From Alphaproteobacteria bacterium (lineage in GTDB: Bacteria; Pseudomonadota; Alphaproteobacteria; Thalassobaculales; Thalassobaculaceae), in the NCBI GenBank assembly GCA_022822665.1, contig JAJEAR010000065.1, forward strand, positions 1 to 64,000: a DNA stretch of 64,000 nt. The letters run 5' to 3'. Within the stretch, counting starts at the first letter, position 1, and each line of letters starts with the position of its first letter. A program made the position numbers and the translations under genes. Below, in pieces: positions 17,463 through 26,748 of this stretch. The notes below the pieces were generated by a model that searched no databases, was not told where the DNA came from, and saw only the letters and a program-made list of their open reading frames with translations.

Positions 17463-19520
17463 GTGTGCGGGGCGTCCCGTCCCGTCAATCGGGACGATGC
17501 CCGCCGCCCGGTTGTCGGGCGATGCGTGCGTGAAGCCGAATTGCGTTCGGGAAACGGCGTGACTCCATCCAACGGACAGGACCGGTCCGACGGGACCGGC
17601 CCGCGCCGCGAACCATCGGTTCTCGTGGCCGAGGTGGTCGACATCAACGAGGACGGAGATGCGCGTGCACTCCCGGTGACCAGGCGACGCGAGGCCACGG
17701 ACGGGGAAGCGATCATCCTGCCACTGGTTGCCGGGTCGCCCGCGCTCGCCGTTGGTGACCGGGTGCTGGTCCGCATCCGAAGGCACACCGGCAACACGCG
17801 GCGGGGGTCCGTCATCCGTCGGTTCCGGAAACAGGCATCCGGTCCGATCGTCGGCCAGCTGGGCCGCGATCACCGCGGCCTCTTCCTGGCACCGCTCCGC
17901 GGTGGCCGCCAGGTTCCGCTCCATCGGTCCGGGATGCGCAACGCCCGTGAAGGCGCCATTGTCGCGGCACGCCCGGACGGGTCGGGTCACGCCCGCGTCG
18001 AACGGATTCTGGAGCCGGCCGGCTCCACGCCGTCGCCCGACCTGCTCGCCATCCTCGGGCACGGCATTCCCCACGTGTTTCCCTCCGATGCGCTCACGCT
18101 CGCCGGAAGCGGTTTCCCGGCACCGATGGACCATGTCGACCTGACCCACGTTCCCTTTATCACCATCGATGACGCCGATGCGCGGGACTTCGACGACGCG
18201 GTCTGGGCCACACCGGACCGGGACGGCGGCTGGCACCTCATGGTGGCGATTGCCGACGTTGCGCACCACGTCCGGGCGGGTGACGCACTCGACCGCGAAG
18301 CCAGGCTCCGGGGCAACTCGGTCTACCTGCCCGGCAGGGTGGTGCCCATGCTTCCCGAGGAATTGTCGAATGACGCCTGCTCCCTGGTTCCGGGCAAGGA
18401 CCGGCTGTGCCTGGTGGCGGACATGCGCATCGACGCCGGCGGACACCGGACCCGCCACAGGTTCCTGCGCGCGGTGATGCGCTCGACCCTGCGCTCCACC
18501 TACGAGGAGGTGCAGCGGGTGGCGGACGGGGACATGGGCGACAATGTCCTGCAGGCCCGTGTCGAACCCCTGCTTGGCGCTTTCCGGACACTGCGTGCGG
18601 AGGCGCAGCGCCGCGGAACCCTCGAGCTTGACGTTCCCGAACGGCAGGTCAACCTCGACAGCCACGGGAATGCCGTCTCCATCGGCCTGCGCCCGCAGTA
18701 CGACAGCCACCGGCTGATCGAGACCTTCATGGTCTGTGCCAACCGTGCCGCCGCGCAAACCCTCGGCGAGGCGGGGCGCCCGGGCGTCTTTCGCGTCCAC
18801 GACCCGCCTTCGCCGCAGGCGATGGAGGCCCTGCGCAACGACCTGCTGGGGATGGGTATTCCGCTTGCCCGCGGCCAGGTGATACGCCCGAAGGTCCTGA
18901 ACCGGGTTCTCGAACGCGCCGCTTCGGCTGGCACCGCCGAACCGGTCAACCTGATGGTCCTGCGAGCCCAGACCCGGGCTTGCTACGCTCCTGCGGACAC
19001 CGGTCACTTCGGACTGGGGATCGCCTCCTACACCCATTTCACCTCGCCTATTCGGCGCTACGCCGATCTCCTGGTTCACCGGATGCTGATCACCGCCTGC
19101 GACCTCGGGACCGATGGCGCCTGGCCAGGGCGCGAGGAACTGGCCGAGACGTGCCGTCACGTCTCGGCGACAGAACGGCGGGCGCTCGCGGCCGAACGCG
19201 GCGCCATCGACCGCTACGCCGTACGGCAGATGCGAGAGCACGTCGGTACTTCCCTTGCCACGACGGTTTCCGGCGTCGGCCGCGCCGGACTCTTCGTCGC
19301 CATGCCCGACGGCTGCCCCGATGCCCTGTTGCCGGGCCGGTTTCTGCCGCCCGCACTCGCCCCGGACCGGCGTTCCGGCAGACGGGCCGGCACGACCGCA
19401 CTCCGCATCGGGGACGAGGTGACCGTCACGCTGGAGCAGGCGGACCCGATCACCGGGCGCCTGCTGGTTTCCTTTGTTGGCAGCACTCGCGTCAGCCGCT
19501 ACCGTTCACGCGCACGGTGA
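17463..19520 (+). CDS. rnr: Ribonuclease R, short N-terminus
   Basis: This 685-residue 3'-5' exoribonuclease degrades structured RNA. Cold-shock-type RNA-binding segments occupy roughly residues 50-215. The RNB catalytic domain carries the metal-binding aspartates in TIDDADARDFDDAVWA near residues 235-250 and YTHFTSPIRRYADLLVH near 520-535. A C-terminal S1-like region ends in VTLEQADPITGRLLVSFV. The usual N-terminal HTH domain is absent, making the protein 60-100 residues shorter than relatives. The start is uncertain: GTG at 17463 is the longest option and an in-frame GTG near 17559 is also possible. Confidence 0.88.
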   Translation: MCGASRPVNRDDARRPVVGRCVREAELRSGNGVTPSNGQDRSDGTGPRREPSVLVAEVVDINEDGDARALPVTRRREATDGEAIILPLVAGSPALAVGDRVLVRIRRHTGNTRRGSVIRRFRKQASGPIVGQLGRDHRGLFLAPLRGGRQVPLHRSGMRNAREGAIVAARPDGSGHARVERILEPAGSTPSPDLLAILGHGIPHVFPSDALTLAGSGFPAPMDHVDLTHVPFITIDDADARDFDDAVWATPDRDGGWHLMVAIADVAHHVRAGDALDREARLRGNSVYLPGRVVPMLPEELSNDACSLVPGKDRLCLVADMRIDAGGHRTRHRFLRAVMRSTLRSTYEEVQRVADGDMGDNVLQARVEPLLGAFRTLRAEAQRRGTLELDVPERQVNLDSHGNAVSIGLRPQYDSHRLIETFMVCANRAAAQTLGEAGRPGVFRVHDPPSPQAMEALRNDLLGMGIPLARGQVIRPKVLNRVLERAASAGTAEPVNLMVLRAQTRACYAPADTGHFGLGIASYTHFTSPIRRYADLLVHRMLITACDLGTDGAWPGREELAETCRHVSATERRALAAERGAIDRYAVRQMREHVGTSLATTVSGVGRAGLFVAMPDGCPDALLPGRFLPPALAPDRRSGRRAGTTALRIGDEVTVTLEQADPITGRLLVSFVGSTRVSRYRSRAR

Positions 19521-19565
19521 CCGGCCCCGACCGTGACAGGCCGGGCGCACGCTTGCGAAGGATGG

Positions 19566-21101
19566 ATGATGCAGCATGCAGGGAGAGGATGGAACGTCGC
19601 CGGCCTGCTCCTGTCCCTTCTGGCGCTGGCATCGTGCACTCTGGGGCCCGCCGATCCCGAACGCCCCTACGTTTCCGGTGAGACAACGAGGGTCCTGAAG
19701 GCCGGTCTCGGGATCGTGGACCGGTATCACCTGGCACCCCGGCCGCTTTCCGAGATGGTCCTGCAGGGCCTGCAGGGCCTTGCCACGCTTGATCAAGACC
19801 TCCGGTTCGATCTTCCCGATGACCGGGACCAGCTCGTGGTCGGCCGCGGCAACTGGATGCAGCGGTACCCGGTGAGCAATGTGGTGACCGCCGAGGAATG
19901 GAGCAGGCTTGCGGTTTCGGCGATCGACGCCGCGCGCAGCGTGTCACCGTCGGTACGGGCGGCGCGCGCGGAGCAGGTCTACGAGCTGCTGTTTGACGCG
20001 GCATTTTCCGGTCTCGATCGCTACACGCTCTACCTCAGCGCCCGGGAAGCCCGCTCGAACCGCGCAAGACGTCACGGATATTCGGGCATCGGGCTCAGTA
20101 TCGACAGCAAGGACGGGCTCATCCGCGTGAAGGAGGCCTTCGCGAACGGGCCGGCACGGCAGGCCGGGATCCGGAAGGATGACATCATCGTGCAGATCGA
20201 CGGCGTTCCGCTCACGGAATGGCCACTCGCGCGGGTCGGTGAAAGCCTGCGCGGTCCGCGCGGTACACACGTCACCCTGCTCCTGTCCCGGGACGGCCGC
20301 AGTTTCGAGGTCACGGTAACCCGCCGGGACGTCGTGGTGCAGACCGTGTTCGTCGAGATCAGGGACCGGTATGCGCTGATCAGGATCAGCGGATTCAACG
20401 ACAGGACCGCGCGGAGCTTTGCCGGTGCGATGGAGACGATCGAGGACGCACCTGTTTCCGGCCTGGTCATCGACCTGCGCGGAAACCCCGGCGGGGTGCT
20501 TGACGAGACCATCACTATTGCCGACCGGCTGCTGGCGGACGGAACGATCCTCAGCACCCGGGGCCGTCACCCCGGCGCCCACCAGCTGTTCGAGGCCCGC
20601 GACGCGGAGTCCGATATCGCAATCCCCCTGGTTGTCCTGATCGATCACGGTTCGGCCTCGGCGACCGAAGTGCTGGCCGCAGCACTTCGCGACCATCGAC
20701 GGGCGGTGCTGATCGGGGGCACGACGCGGGGCAAGGGCACGGTCCAGCGCCTGCACGAGCTGCCAAACGCCGGGCAGGTCAATGTCACCTGGGCCCGCAT
20801 GCACAGCCCGAGCGGCCACTCCATCGACGGCCACGGCGTGCGTCCCGCGATCTGTACCGGCAACCTTGACCGCGATCCCGACCTTGCGCTCGAGCAAATC
20901 CGTCATCCGCGCGGAGTCGAGGATTCCTCCGACTGCAATTCTGCTGCCGGAACCGACTTCAACATCGAACTGGCCGCCCGGCTGCTGGCCGACCAGGCCC
21001 TGTACCAGCGCCTGCGCATCGGAGACTCCGTGGGAGCCGCGCTGCTTCACCGGCCGGTCTACACTGTTGCGAGCACCTTTGGCGTTGACCAGTCGCAATA
21101 G
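19566..21101 (+). CDS. S41-family C-terminal processing peptidase, lipoprotein
   Basis: This 511-residue protein is predicted to be anchored by a lipid on Cys24 (lipobox LASC after a hydrophobic stretch). A PDZ domain follows (GYSGIGLSIDSKDGLIRVKEA to DDIIVQIDGVPL). The catalytic dyad is Ser363 in DHGSASATE with Lys390 in TTRGKGTVQ, as in CtpA/Prc peptidases that trim or degrade envelope proteins. Two adjacent ATGs follow AAGGA; the first is used. Its place behind topA and rnr is a conserved alphaproteobacterial order. Confidence 0.9.
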   Translation: MMQHAGRGWNVAGLLLSLLALASCTLGPADPERPYVSGETTRVLKAGLGIVDRYHLAPRPLSEMVLQGLQGLATLDQDLRFDLPDDRDQLVVGRGNWMQRYPVSNVVTAEEWSRLAVSAIDAARSVSPSVRAARAEQVYELLFDAAFSGLDRYTLYLSAREARSNRARRHGYSGIGLSIDSKDGLIRVKEAFANGPARQAGIRKDDIIVQIDGVPLTEWPLARVGESLRGPRGTHVTLLLSRDGRSFEVTVTRRDVVVQTVFVEIRDRYALIRISGFNDRTARSFAGAMETIEDAPVSGLVIDLRGNPGGVLDETITIADRLLADGTILSTRGRHPGAHQLFEARDAESDIAIPLVVLIDHGSASATEVLAAALRDHRRAVLIGGTTRGKGTVQRLHELPNAGQVNVTWARMHSPSGHSIDGHGVRPAICTGNLDRDPDLALEQIRHPRGVEDSSDCNSAAGTDFNIELAARLLADQALYQRLRIGDSVGAALLHRPVYTVASTFGVDQSQ

Positions 21102-21629
21102 GCTGAAGCGCGGCGAAACTCAGGGGCAGGATGCAGCCCTGCCGGGCCTGACAACGAGTGCGGGCCGCGAACACGCCCCGGCACTTCCCACCGATGATGA
21201 AGAGGCAGCCTCCATCAGGACGCACACCCGGTCCGCCAGCGCCGTGAGCGCTATCGCCTGGTCAGGCGGCCCGGAAACAACGTCCCGTTGTCTGCGATGC
21301 CGCTCTCGCACAGGCCGGCGCGCGCGCCCTCGCAAGACCGCTACGGATCATGATTCGCGGAAAGAGCCTCGAAGCCGCACTCTTGCAGGCCGTCCTTCCG
21401 CGGTGCCGTACCGATCCGCTTCGCCGGCCCGGGCATCGGCTTTGCTTCCTGCCGCAGGCGCCCGGCGAGAACCCTTCGTAGCCGGGGACGGGTGCGTCGT
21501 GAAGCCCGATGTGCGCACGTACGGCGAGGGTGCGCTGTCATGCGGACTCATGGCCCGGCCGCACGGGTGGAAATCCGCAGGCCAGACACACCATTTCCGG
21601 TGCAATCCCTGAGGAGTATCATTCCGGCC
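21102..21629. other. 530-base stretch without a recognisable gene
   Basis: Open frames exist on both strands but show no family motifs, and composition is arginine/proline/alanine rich, as expected of shadow frames. GAGGAG at 21611-21616 is probably the ribosome site of the oxidoreductase that follows, although 13 bases from its ATG. Confidence 0.45.
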
Positions 21630-22934
21630 ATGGACACATCCCTGCATCAATCGAGCCTCTGGTGGCAGACGGCCGCACCCGGACCGGATACGCCACCGCT
21701 GTCAGGCTCGCACCAGGCCGACGTCTGCATCATCGGTGGCGGGTACACCGGCCTGTCGGCAGCCCTGCACCTTGCAGAAGGCGGGACCCGGGTGGTGGTT
21801 CTGGAAGCGGAACACGTCGGGTTCGGCGCGTCCGGTCGAAACCACGGCCAGGTCGTCCCCGTGCTCTCGCGATACGGTCCGGACGACATTGTCCGAAGGT
21901 TCGGTGATGAACCGGGTGAGCGGTTCAACCGGTTCGTCGGCGAAGCGGCCAGGCTGGTGTTCGACCTCATCGAGCGCCATGGCATCGAATGCGATGCCGA
22001 GCGGGTCGGCTGGCTGCTGCCGGTTGACAGCCCGGCACGCGCGGACATGGTGCAACGCCGCGCCGAAGCCTGGGCTGAGCGGGGAATGCCGGTCAACTAC
22101 CTCGACGCGGACGCGACATCGGCTGTCACCGGCAGCGACTACTGGAAGTCGGCGCTCAGGCATGACTGGGGCGGTAACATCCAGCCGTTGTCCTACGCCC
22201 GCGGTCTCGCGCATGCCGCCATACGCGCCGGCGCCACGATCCACGGCAAGTCTCCGGCGACAGGCCTCGTGCGTTCCGGCAACCGGTGGACGGTGGCGAC
22301 CGACGGCGGGACCGTGAGTGCAGAAGCAGTGGTCCTTGCAACCAACGCGTATACCGGCCACCTGTGGCCCGGACTCGGGCAATCGGTGGTCCCGTTTCGC
22401 CTGTTCCTGGGAGCGACAACTCCGCAGGGTGACAATGTCAGGCGCACGCTGCTTCCAGGCGGACACAGCGTGTCGGACAGCCGGACCATACTGTGGGCGT
22501 TCCGCTGGGACCGGGACGGGCGAATGGTGCTGGGCGGCGATATCCTGCTGCCATGGCGCGGACGGACACGAACGGTCTCTGTGGCGCGCAAGCGCCTGTC
22601 CGCCGCCTTTCCCGAAATCGGTGAAGCCGACTTCGGTCACGTGTGGGACGGCAAGGTGGCCATGACCATGGACAGGCTGCCGCGGGCAGTGGAACTGGGG
22701 CCGGGTGTGTGGGCCGCGCTCGGATACAATGGCCGGGGCGTTGCACTCGCAACCGCGATGGGGAGGCTCCTGGCACACAGGTGCATGTCCGGCATCGGAC
22801 CCGACGACCCGGTCCCTGCCGAACTTCGAAGTCTGCGGCCGGTTCCGTTCCACACGATCGCGGTTCCCGCCGCCCGCGTCATGCTGCTCCATTACCGCAG
22901 GCTCGACAGCAGGGCAGAAGCGACACGCCGGTAA
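21630..22934 (+). CDS. FAD-dependent oxidoreductase, DAO family
   Basis: This 434-residue flavoenzyme has a dinucleotide-binding motif VCIIGGGYTGLSAALHLAEGG near residues 30-50 and a second FAD contact HVGFGASGRNHGQVVP near 65-80. The C-terminal GYNGRGVALATAMGRLLA is typical of D-amino-acid oxidase/sarcosine-oxidase-like enzymes, especially the gamma-glutamylputrescine oxidase group. It probably oxidises a secondary amine or amino acid. No cognate dehydrogenase subunit is adjacent. The ATG follows a GAGGAG site at a long spacing of 13 bases. Confidence 0.82.
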   Translation: MDTSLHQSSLWWQTAAPGPDTPPLSGSHQADVCIIGGGYTGLSAALHLAEGGTRVVVLEAEHVGFGASGRNHGQVVPVLSRYGPDDIVRRFGDEPGERFNRFVGEAARLVFDLIERHGIECDAERVGWLLPVDSPARADMVQRRAEAWAERGMPVNYLDADATSAVTGSDYWKSALRHDWGGNIQPLSYARGLAHAAIRAGATIHGKSPATGLVRSGNRWTVATDGGTVSAEAVVLATNAYTGHLWPGLGQSVVPFRLFLGATTPQGDNVRRTLLPGGHSVSDSRTILWAFRWDRDGRMVLGGDILLPWRGRTRTVSVARKRLSAAFPEIGEADFGHVWDGKVAMTMDRLPRAVELGPGVWAALGYNGRGVALATAMGRLLAHRCMSGIGPDDPVPAELRSLRPVPFHTIAVPAARVMLLHYRRLDSRAEATRR

Positions 22935-23135
22935 CGCCGTGCGGTGTCGGCAGGCGCACGACCACCCCTTCCGGACTTTTCTTCGCCACGTTTCGCAACT
23001 GCCGGAACGCGCGCACCCGGTGCGGGTTTCGGCATTGCCACATGACACCGGCACCGTTGTGTCCAGCCAAGGAGAACAGTCTTCCACGCCCGCCGGACCC
23101 CTTCGGGAGTACCGGCCGACCGAAAGGAACCCAGA

Positions 23136-24356
23136 ATGTTCGGATGCTTCTTTCCGAGTCCCCGCCTCTTTGCAATCACCGGGGCGGGATGGACGTTCGC
23201 TGTCTACCTGTTCTGGCAGCTGGTTGCGTTCGACATGGCCTCGGTCCTCGATATCGGCGAGGTCGCGGGTGTATCGGGAGACACGCTCTGGCTCTACGTC
23301 TACGCGCTGACCTGCACCGCGGTGTTCGTCATCGCGTGGATGTGGGGACGACCGCACCGATGGACGCTGTGGTCGGTGGCCGGTTCCGGCCTGATCCTGC
23401 TGGTCAGCTGGTTCCAGGTGCAGATGGACCTGTTGCTAAACGACTGGTTCAGGGTCTTCTACAACACCGTCCAGACAGCGCTCGGCAGCCCGGGCGCGGT
23501 CTCGTTGTCGGAGTACTTCGCGCACCTGCTCACCTTTGCCACCATTGCGATGGTGATCATCTTCACCTCTGTCGTCATCGCCTTCTTCACCAGCCACTAC
23601 GTGTTTCGCTGGCGAACCGCCATGAACGACCGGTATGTCTCCATGTGGCGGCAGGTCCGCCATATCGAGGGAGCGTCCCAGCGCATACAGGAAGACACCA
23701 TGCGCTTCGCCGCGATCATGGAGGCTCTCGGATCACGGTTCATCGACGCGATGCTGACCCTCATCGCCTTCCTCCCGGTGCTGTGGGCGCTGTCGGAACC
23801 CATCAAGGAGATCCCGGTCGTCGGCGAGATCGCCCAGGCCCTGGTCTGGGTGGCCATCGTCTGGTCGGTGTTCGGAACCGGCCTGCTAGCCCTTGCCGGC
23901 TATCGCCTGCCCGGGCTCGAGTTTCGCAACCAGCGGGTCGAGGCCGCATTCCGCAAGGAACTCGTGATGGGGGAGGACACGGACGAACGGGCACACCCGC
24001 CGACGCTGGGCGAACTGTTTGCCAATGTGCGCCGCAACTATTTCAGGATCTACTTCAACTACCTCTACTTCAATATCGCGCGCTACACCTACCTGCAGGT
24101 CAGTGTCCTCGTCCCCTACATAGCGCTCGGCCCGACCATCGTCGCCGCCGGGTTCACGCTCGGTGCCATGCAGCAGATCATCCGGGCGTTTGAACGCGTG
24201 CAGTCATCGTTCCAGTTCCTGGTGATGTCGTGGACGACCATCGTCGAGCTGATCTCGATCTACAAGCGCCTGGCCGCCTTCGAACGCGCCATCCGGGGCG
24301 ACGATCTCGCGGCCATTGAATTCGAGACCGGCGGTCTGACGGCGACCGGCAACTGA
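23136..24356 (+). CDS. SbmA/BacA-family peptide transporter
   Basis: This 406-residue inner-membrane protein has exactly the usual SbmA length. About seven or eight membrane segments carry family features: FFTSHYVFRWRTAMNDRYV, QRIQEDTMRFA near residue 190 and NYFRIYFNYLYFNIARYTYLQVSVLVPYI near 295-325. SbmA/BacA import proline-rich or cysteine-rich antimicrobial peptides. In rhizobia and Brucella BacA is needed for chronic host infection. AAGGAA precedes the ATG. It is monocistronic by spacing. Confidence 0.9.
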   Translation: MFGCFFPSPRLFAITGAGWTFAVYLFWQLVAFDMASVLDIGEVAGVSGDTLWLYVYALTCTAVFVIAWMWGRPHRWTLWSVAGSGLILLVSWFQVQMDLLLNDWFRVFYNTVQTALGSPGAVSLSEYFAHLLTFATIAMVIIFTSVVIAFFTSHYVFRWRTAMNDRYVSMWRQVRHIEGASQRIQEDTMRFAAIMEALGSRFIDAMLTLIAFLPVLWALSEPIKEIPVVGEIAQALVWVAIVWSVFGTGLLALAGYRLPGLEFRNQRVEAAFRKELVMGEDTDERAHPPTLGELFANVRRNYFRIYFNYLYFNIARYTYLQVSVLVPYIALGPTIVAAGFTLGAMQQIIRAFERVQSSFQFLVMSWTTIVELISIYKRLAAFERAIRGDDLAAIEFETGGLTATGN

Positions 24357-24666
24357 CGAATTCCCGGTCAGGTACCCCGGGATGCGCGTGTCGCTGGTTC
24401 CGTCAGCCGCATCCTCCGGGGCTCCTGATGCACGGGCCCGTTGCGAGGTTCAGGTCTCCTTACCGGAAACACGATATCCGGGAAGATCGGGCGATAGAGC
24501 AATGGCGGTGCGGCGGGACCACACGGGCCACCGCCCAGACTGCTCTGTGGCACGCGTACGGACATTCCTGCCGGCCTGGAGATCTCTCCCGGTCGGGACC
24601 TGTACCAATACCCCGTCGCTGCCCGGAGCGCTGACTTTCGCCATGCCTGCGCAGAGGTGGAGTTGC
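24357..24666. other. 310-base convergent intergenic stretch
   Basis: This lies between the 3' ends of the SbmA-like and GMC genes. No gene, RNA or clear terminator hairpin was recognised. Confidence 0.5.
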
Positions 24667-26337
24667 TCAGCGTTGCCGGGTCTCCCACTCGGGGTGGATC
24701 CATGGCTGGTCGTTGGCGGCCGGCAGGGGAGTACGGCCCAGGATGTGATCGGACGCCTTTTCGCCAACCATGATGCTGGGGGCATTGAGGTTGCCATTGG
24801 TAATCCGGGGAAAGATCGAACTGTCGGCAACCCTGAGGCCGTCGACCCCGATCACCCGGCACTCGGGATCGACCACGGCATGGGCGTCTTCGGCGGCCCC
24901 CATGCGGCATGTTCCGCACGGATGGTAGGCACTCTCCGCCTCGGCTCTCACGTGTTCGTCGATCTCCTCGTCGCTCCGGACCGCGGATCCGGGTGCGATC
25001 TCGTCGCCGGTGTAGGGCGCCATCGCGGGCTGTTCCAGTACTTCACGGGTAAGCCGGACGCAGGCCCGGAAGGCCCGCCAGTCCTCCTCGTGCGACATGT
25101 AGTTGAAAAGGATCGAGGGCGCAGCACGCGGATCAGCCGAGGTGAGCCGGACCCGCCCGCGCGAGGGTGAACGCATCGGTCCGACATGGACCTGGAACCC
25201 GTGTCCGTCGGCGGCGGTCGTGCCGTCGTAGCGAACCGCAAGCGGCAGGAAGTGATACTGGATGTCCGGGTACCTGACCCCGGCGCGCGAGCGGATGAAA
25301 CCGCACGCCTCGAAGTGATTGGTTGCGCCGGGGCCGGTGCCGGACAGCAGCCAGCGCGTTCCGATCAACGCCTTCGAAAGCGGATTCCAGTGACGGTAGA
25401 GCGTGACCGGCAGGCGGCATGCCACCTGCAGGTAGATCTCGAGATGGTCCTGCAGGTTCGCACCGACGCCGGGTCGGTCGGCAACGACGGCCAGGTCGAG
25501 TTCCCTGAGGTGCTTCGCGGGTCCGATGCCGGAGTGCATGAGCAGCTTCGGCGAATTGATGGCCGAGGCGGCAAGAACCACCTCGGCGCGCGCGCGAACG
25601 CGTCTGGACGAACCGGCAGTCTCGTACTCGACCCCGACCGCCCTGCCCTCCTCGATCAGCACCCGATTGGCGTGGCAGCGGGTACGAAGCTCGAGGTTGC
25701 GCCGGCGCAGTGCTGGCTTCAGGTACGCGTTCGCGGCAGACCAGCGACGGCCGCGCCAGACAGTCATTTCCATCGCACCGAAGCCCTCCTGGCGCTCACC
25801 GTTGTAGTCCCCGGTGATCCCGTATCCGGCCTCGCCACCGGCCCGGATAAAGGCGCCATACAGCGGGTTCGCCATGGCGCCGCGCGTGACGTGTAGCGGG
25901 CCGCCGGTACCCCGCCATCCCGGATCGCCGGCATGGGCCCGCTCCATGCGCCGGTAATACCCGAGGACGTGCCGGTAGCCCCAGCCGACCGCCCCCGCGG
26001 CCTCCCAGGCATCGAAGTCGCAGGCATGGCCGCGCACGTAGACCATGCCGTTGATCGAGGATGACCCGCCGATCACCTTGCCGCGCGGGGTGGCAAGTCG
26101 CCGCCCGCCGAGATGGGGTTCGGGATCGGTGACATAGCCCCAGTCGTAGCGCGCCATGTTCATCGGGTAGGACAGCGCCGCCGGCATCTGGATGAACGGG
26201 CCGGCATCGGTGCCGCCGTGCTCGAGGACCAGCACCCGCGAGCGTCCGTCTTCGGACAACCGCGCCGCGAGCACGCAGCCGGCCGACCCCGACCCAACGA
26301 TCACGTAGTCGAACTCGTCGTCGAAACGTCCGGACAT
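24667..26337 (-). CDS. GMC-family oxidoreductase, choline dehydrogenase-like
   Basis: This 556-residue FAD enzyme is close in length to choline dehydrogenase BetA. The ADP-binding motif [20 protein letters not shown] opens the protein. GMC signature 1 is [21 protein letters not shown] and signature 2 is [16 protein letters not shown]. The active-site His and Asn lie in [10 protein letters not shown] and [10 protein letters not shown]. An in-frame extension upstream lacks homology, so the ATG at 26337 is used. Choline oxidation to betaine aldehyde is plausible given the choline sulfatase and betaine transporter elsewhere in the window, but other primary alcohols are possible. Confidence 0.88.
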   Translation of the reverse strand: MSGRFDDEFDYVIVGSGSAGCVLAARLSEDGRSRVLVLEHGGTDAGPFIQMPAALSYPMNMARYDWGYVTDPEPHLGGRRLATPRGKVIGGSSSINGMVYVRGHACDFDAWEAAGAVGWGYRHVLGYYRRMERAHAGDPGWRGTGGPLHVTRGAMANPLYGAFIRAGGEAGYGITGDYNGERQEGFGAMEMTVWRGRRWSAANAYLKPALRRRNLELRTRCHANRVLIEEGRAVGVEYETAGSSRRVRARAEVVLAASAINSPKLLMHSGIGPAKHLRELDLAVVADRPGVGANLQDHLEIYLQVACRLPVTLYRHWNPLSKALIGTRWLLSGTGPGATNHFEACGFIRSRAGVRYPDIQYHFLPLAVRYDGTTAADGHGFQVHVGPMRSPSRGRVRLTSADPRAAPSILFNYMSHEEDWRAFRACVRLTREVLEQPAMAPYTGDEIAPGSAVRSDEEIDEHVRAEAESAYHPCGTCRMGAAEDAHAVVDPECRVIGVDGLRVADSSIFPRITNGNLNAPSIMVGEKASDHILGRTPLPAANDQPWIHPEWETRQR

Positions 26338-26502
26338 CGGGCTCAGGTCACGACAGCCGCGCCGGCCCGCAGACCGGTGGTTCCGCACGGTGGCGCCTGG
26401 TTGCGGCTTCGACGAGCGCGCGCCAGGGCCCGGGCCCCGGCAGGTGCCGGCGACCTGGCCCCTGGCTCGCGCTGTCACCGGGCCTCACTGACATCCAGGT
26501 CC

Positions 26503-26530
26503 TTGACGGGTCCATACCACGCACTATTGT
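26503..26530 (+). promoter_or_regulatory. Sigma-70 type promoter of rpmG
   Basis: TTGACG and TATTGT are separated by 16 bases, 37 bases before the rpmG ATG. This is one of the best matches to the housekeeping consensus in the window. Confidence 0.6.
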
Positions 26531-26567
26531 TGCCAGCCTGACATTCCTTCGGCAACGGATCTCGACC

Positions 26568-26735
26568 ATGGCCAAGCCAGCAACCGTTCTGATCAAGCTC
26601 GTGAGCACGGCCGACACCGGCCATTACTACGTCACCAAGAAGAACCCGAGGACCCAGACCGGCAAACTCGAGTTCCGCAAGTACGACCCGGTGGTGCGCA
26701 AGCATGTGCTCTACAAGGAAGCCAAGATCAAGTAG
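26568..26735 (+). CDS. rpmG: 50S ribosomal protein L33
   Basis: This complete 55-residue protein starts [18 protein letters not shown] and continues with [22 protein letters not shown] and a C-terminal KEAKIK. That is the standard L33 of Gram-negative bacteria without the CxxC zinc pairs. It is part of the large subunit near the E site. It is monocistronic with its own promoter and ends 13 bases before the convergent flavoenzyme gene. Confidence 0.97.
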   Translation: MAKPATVLIKLVSTADTGHYYVTKKNPRTQTGKLEFRKYDPVVRKHVLYKEAKIK

Positions 26736-26748
26736 CGCGCACCGTCGC

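Noticed and set aside
20782..21612. 276-codon plus-strand frame running beyond the S41 peptidase
   Set aside because: It lies in another frame of the peptidase gene and its downstream part has no family features.
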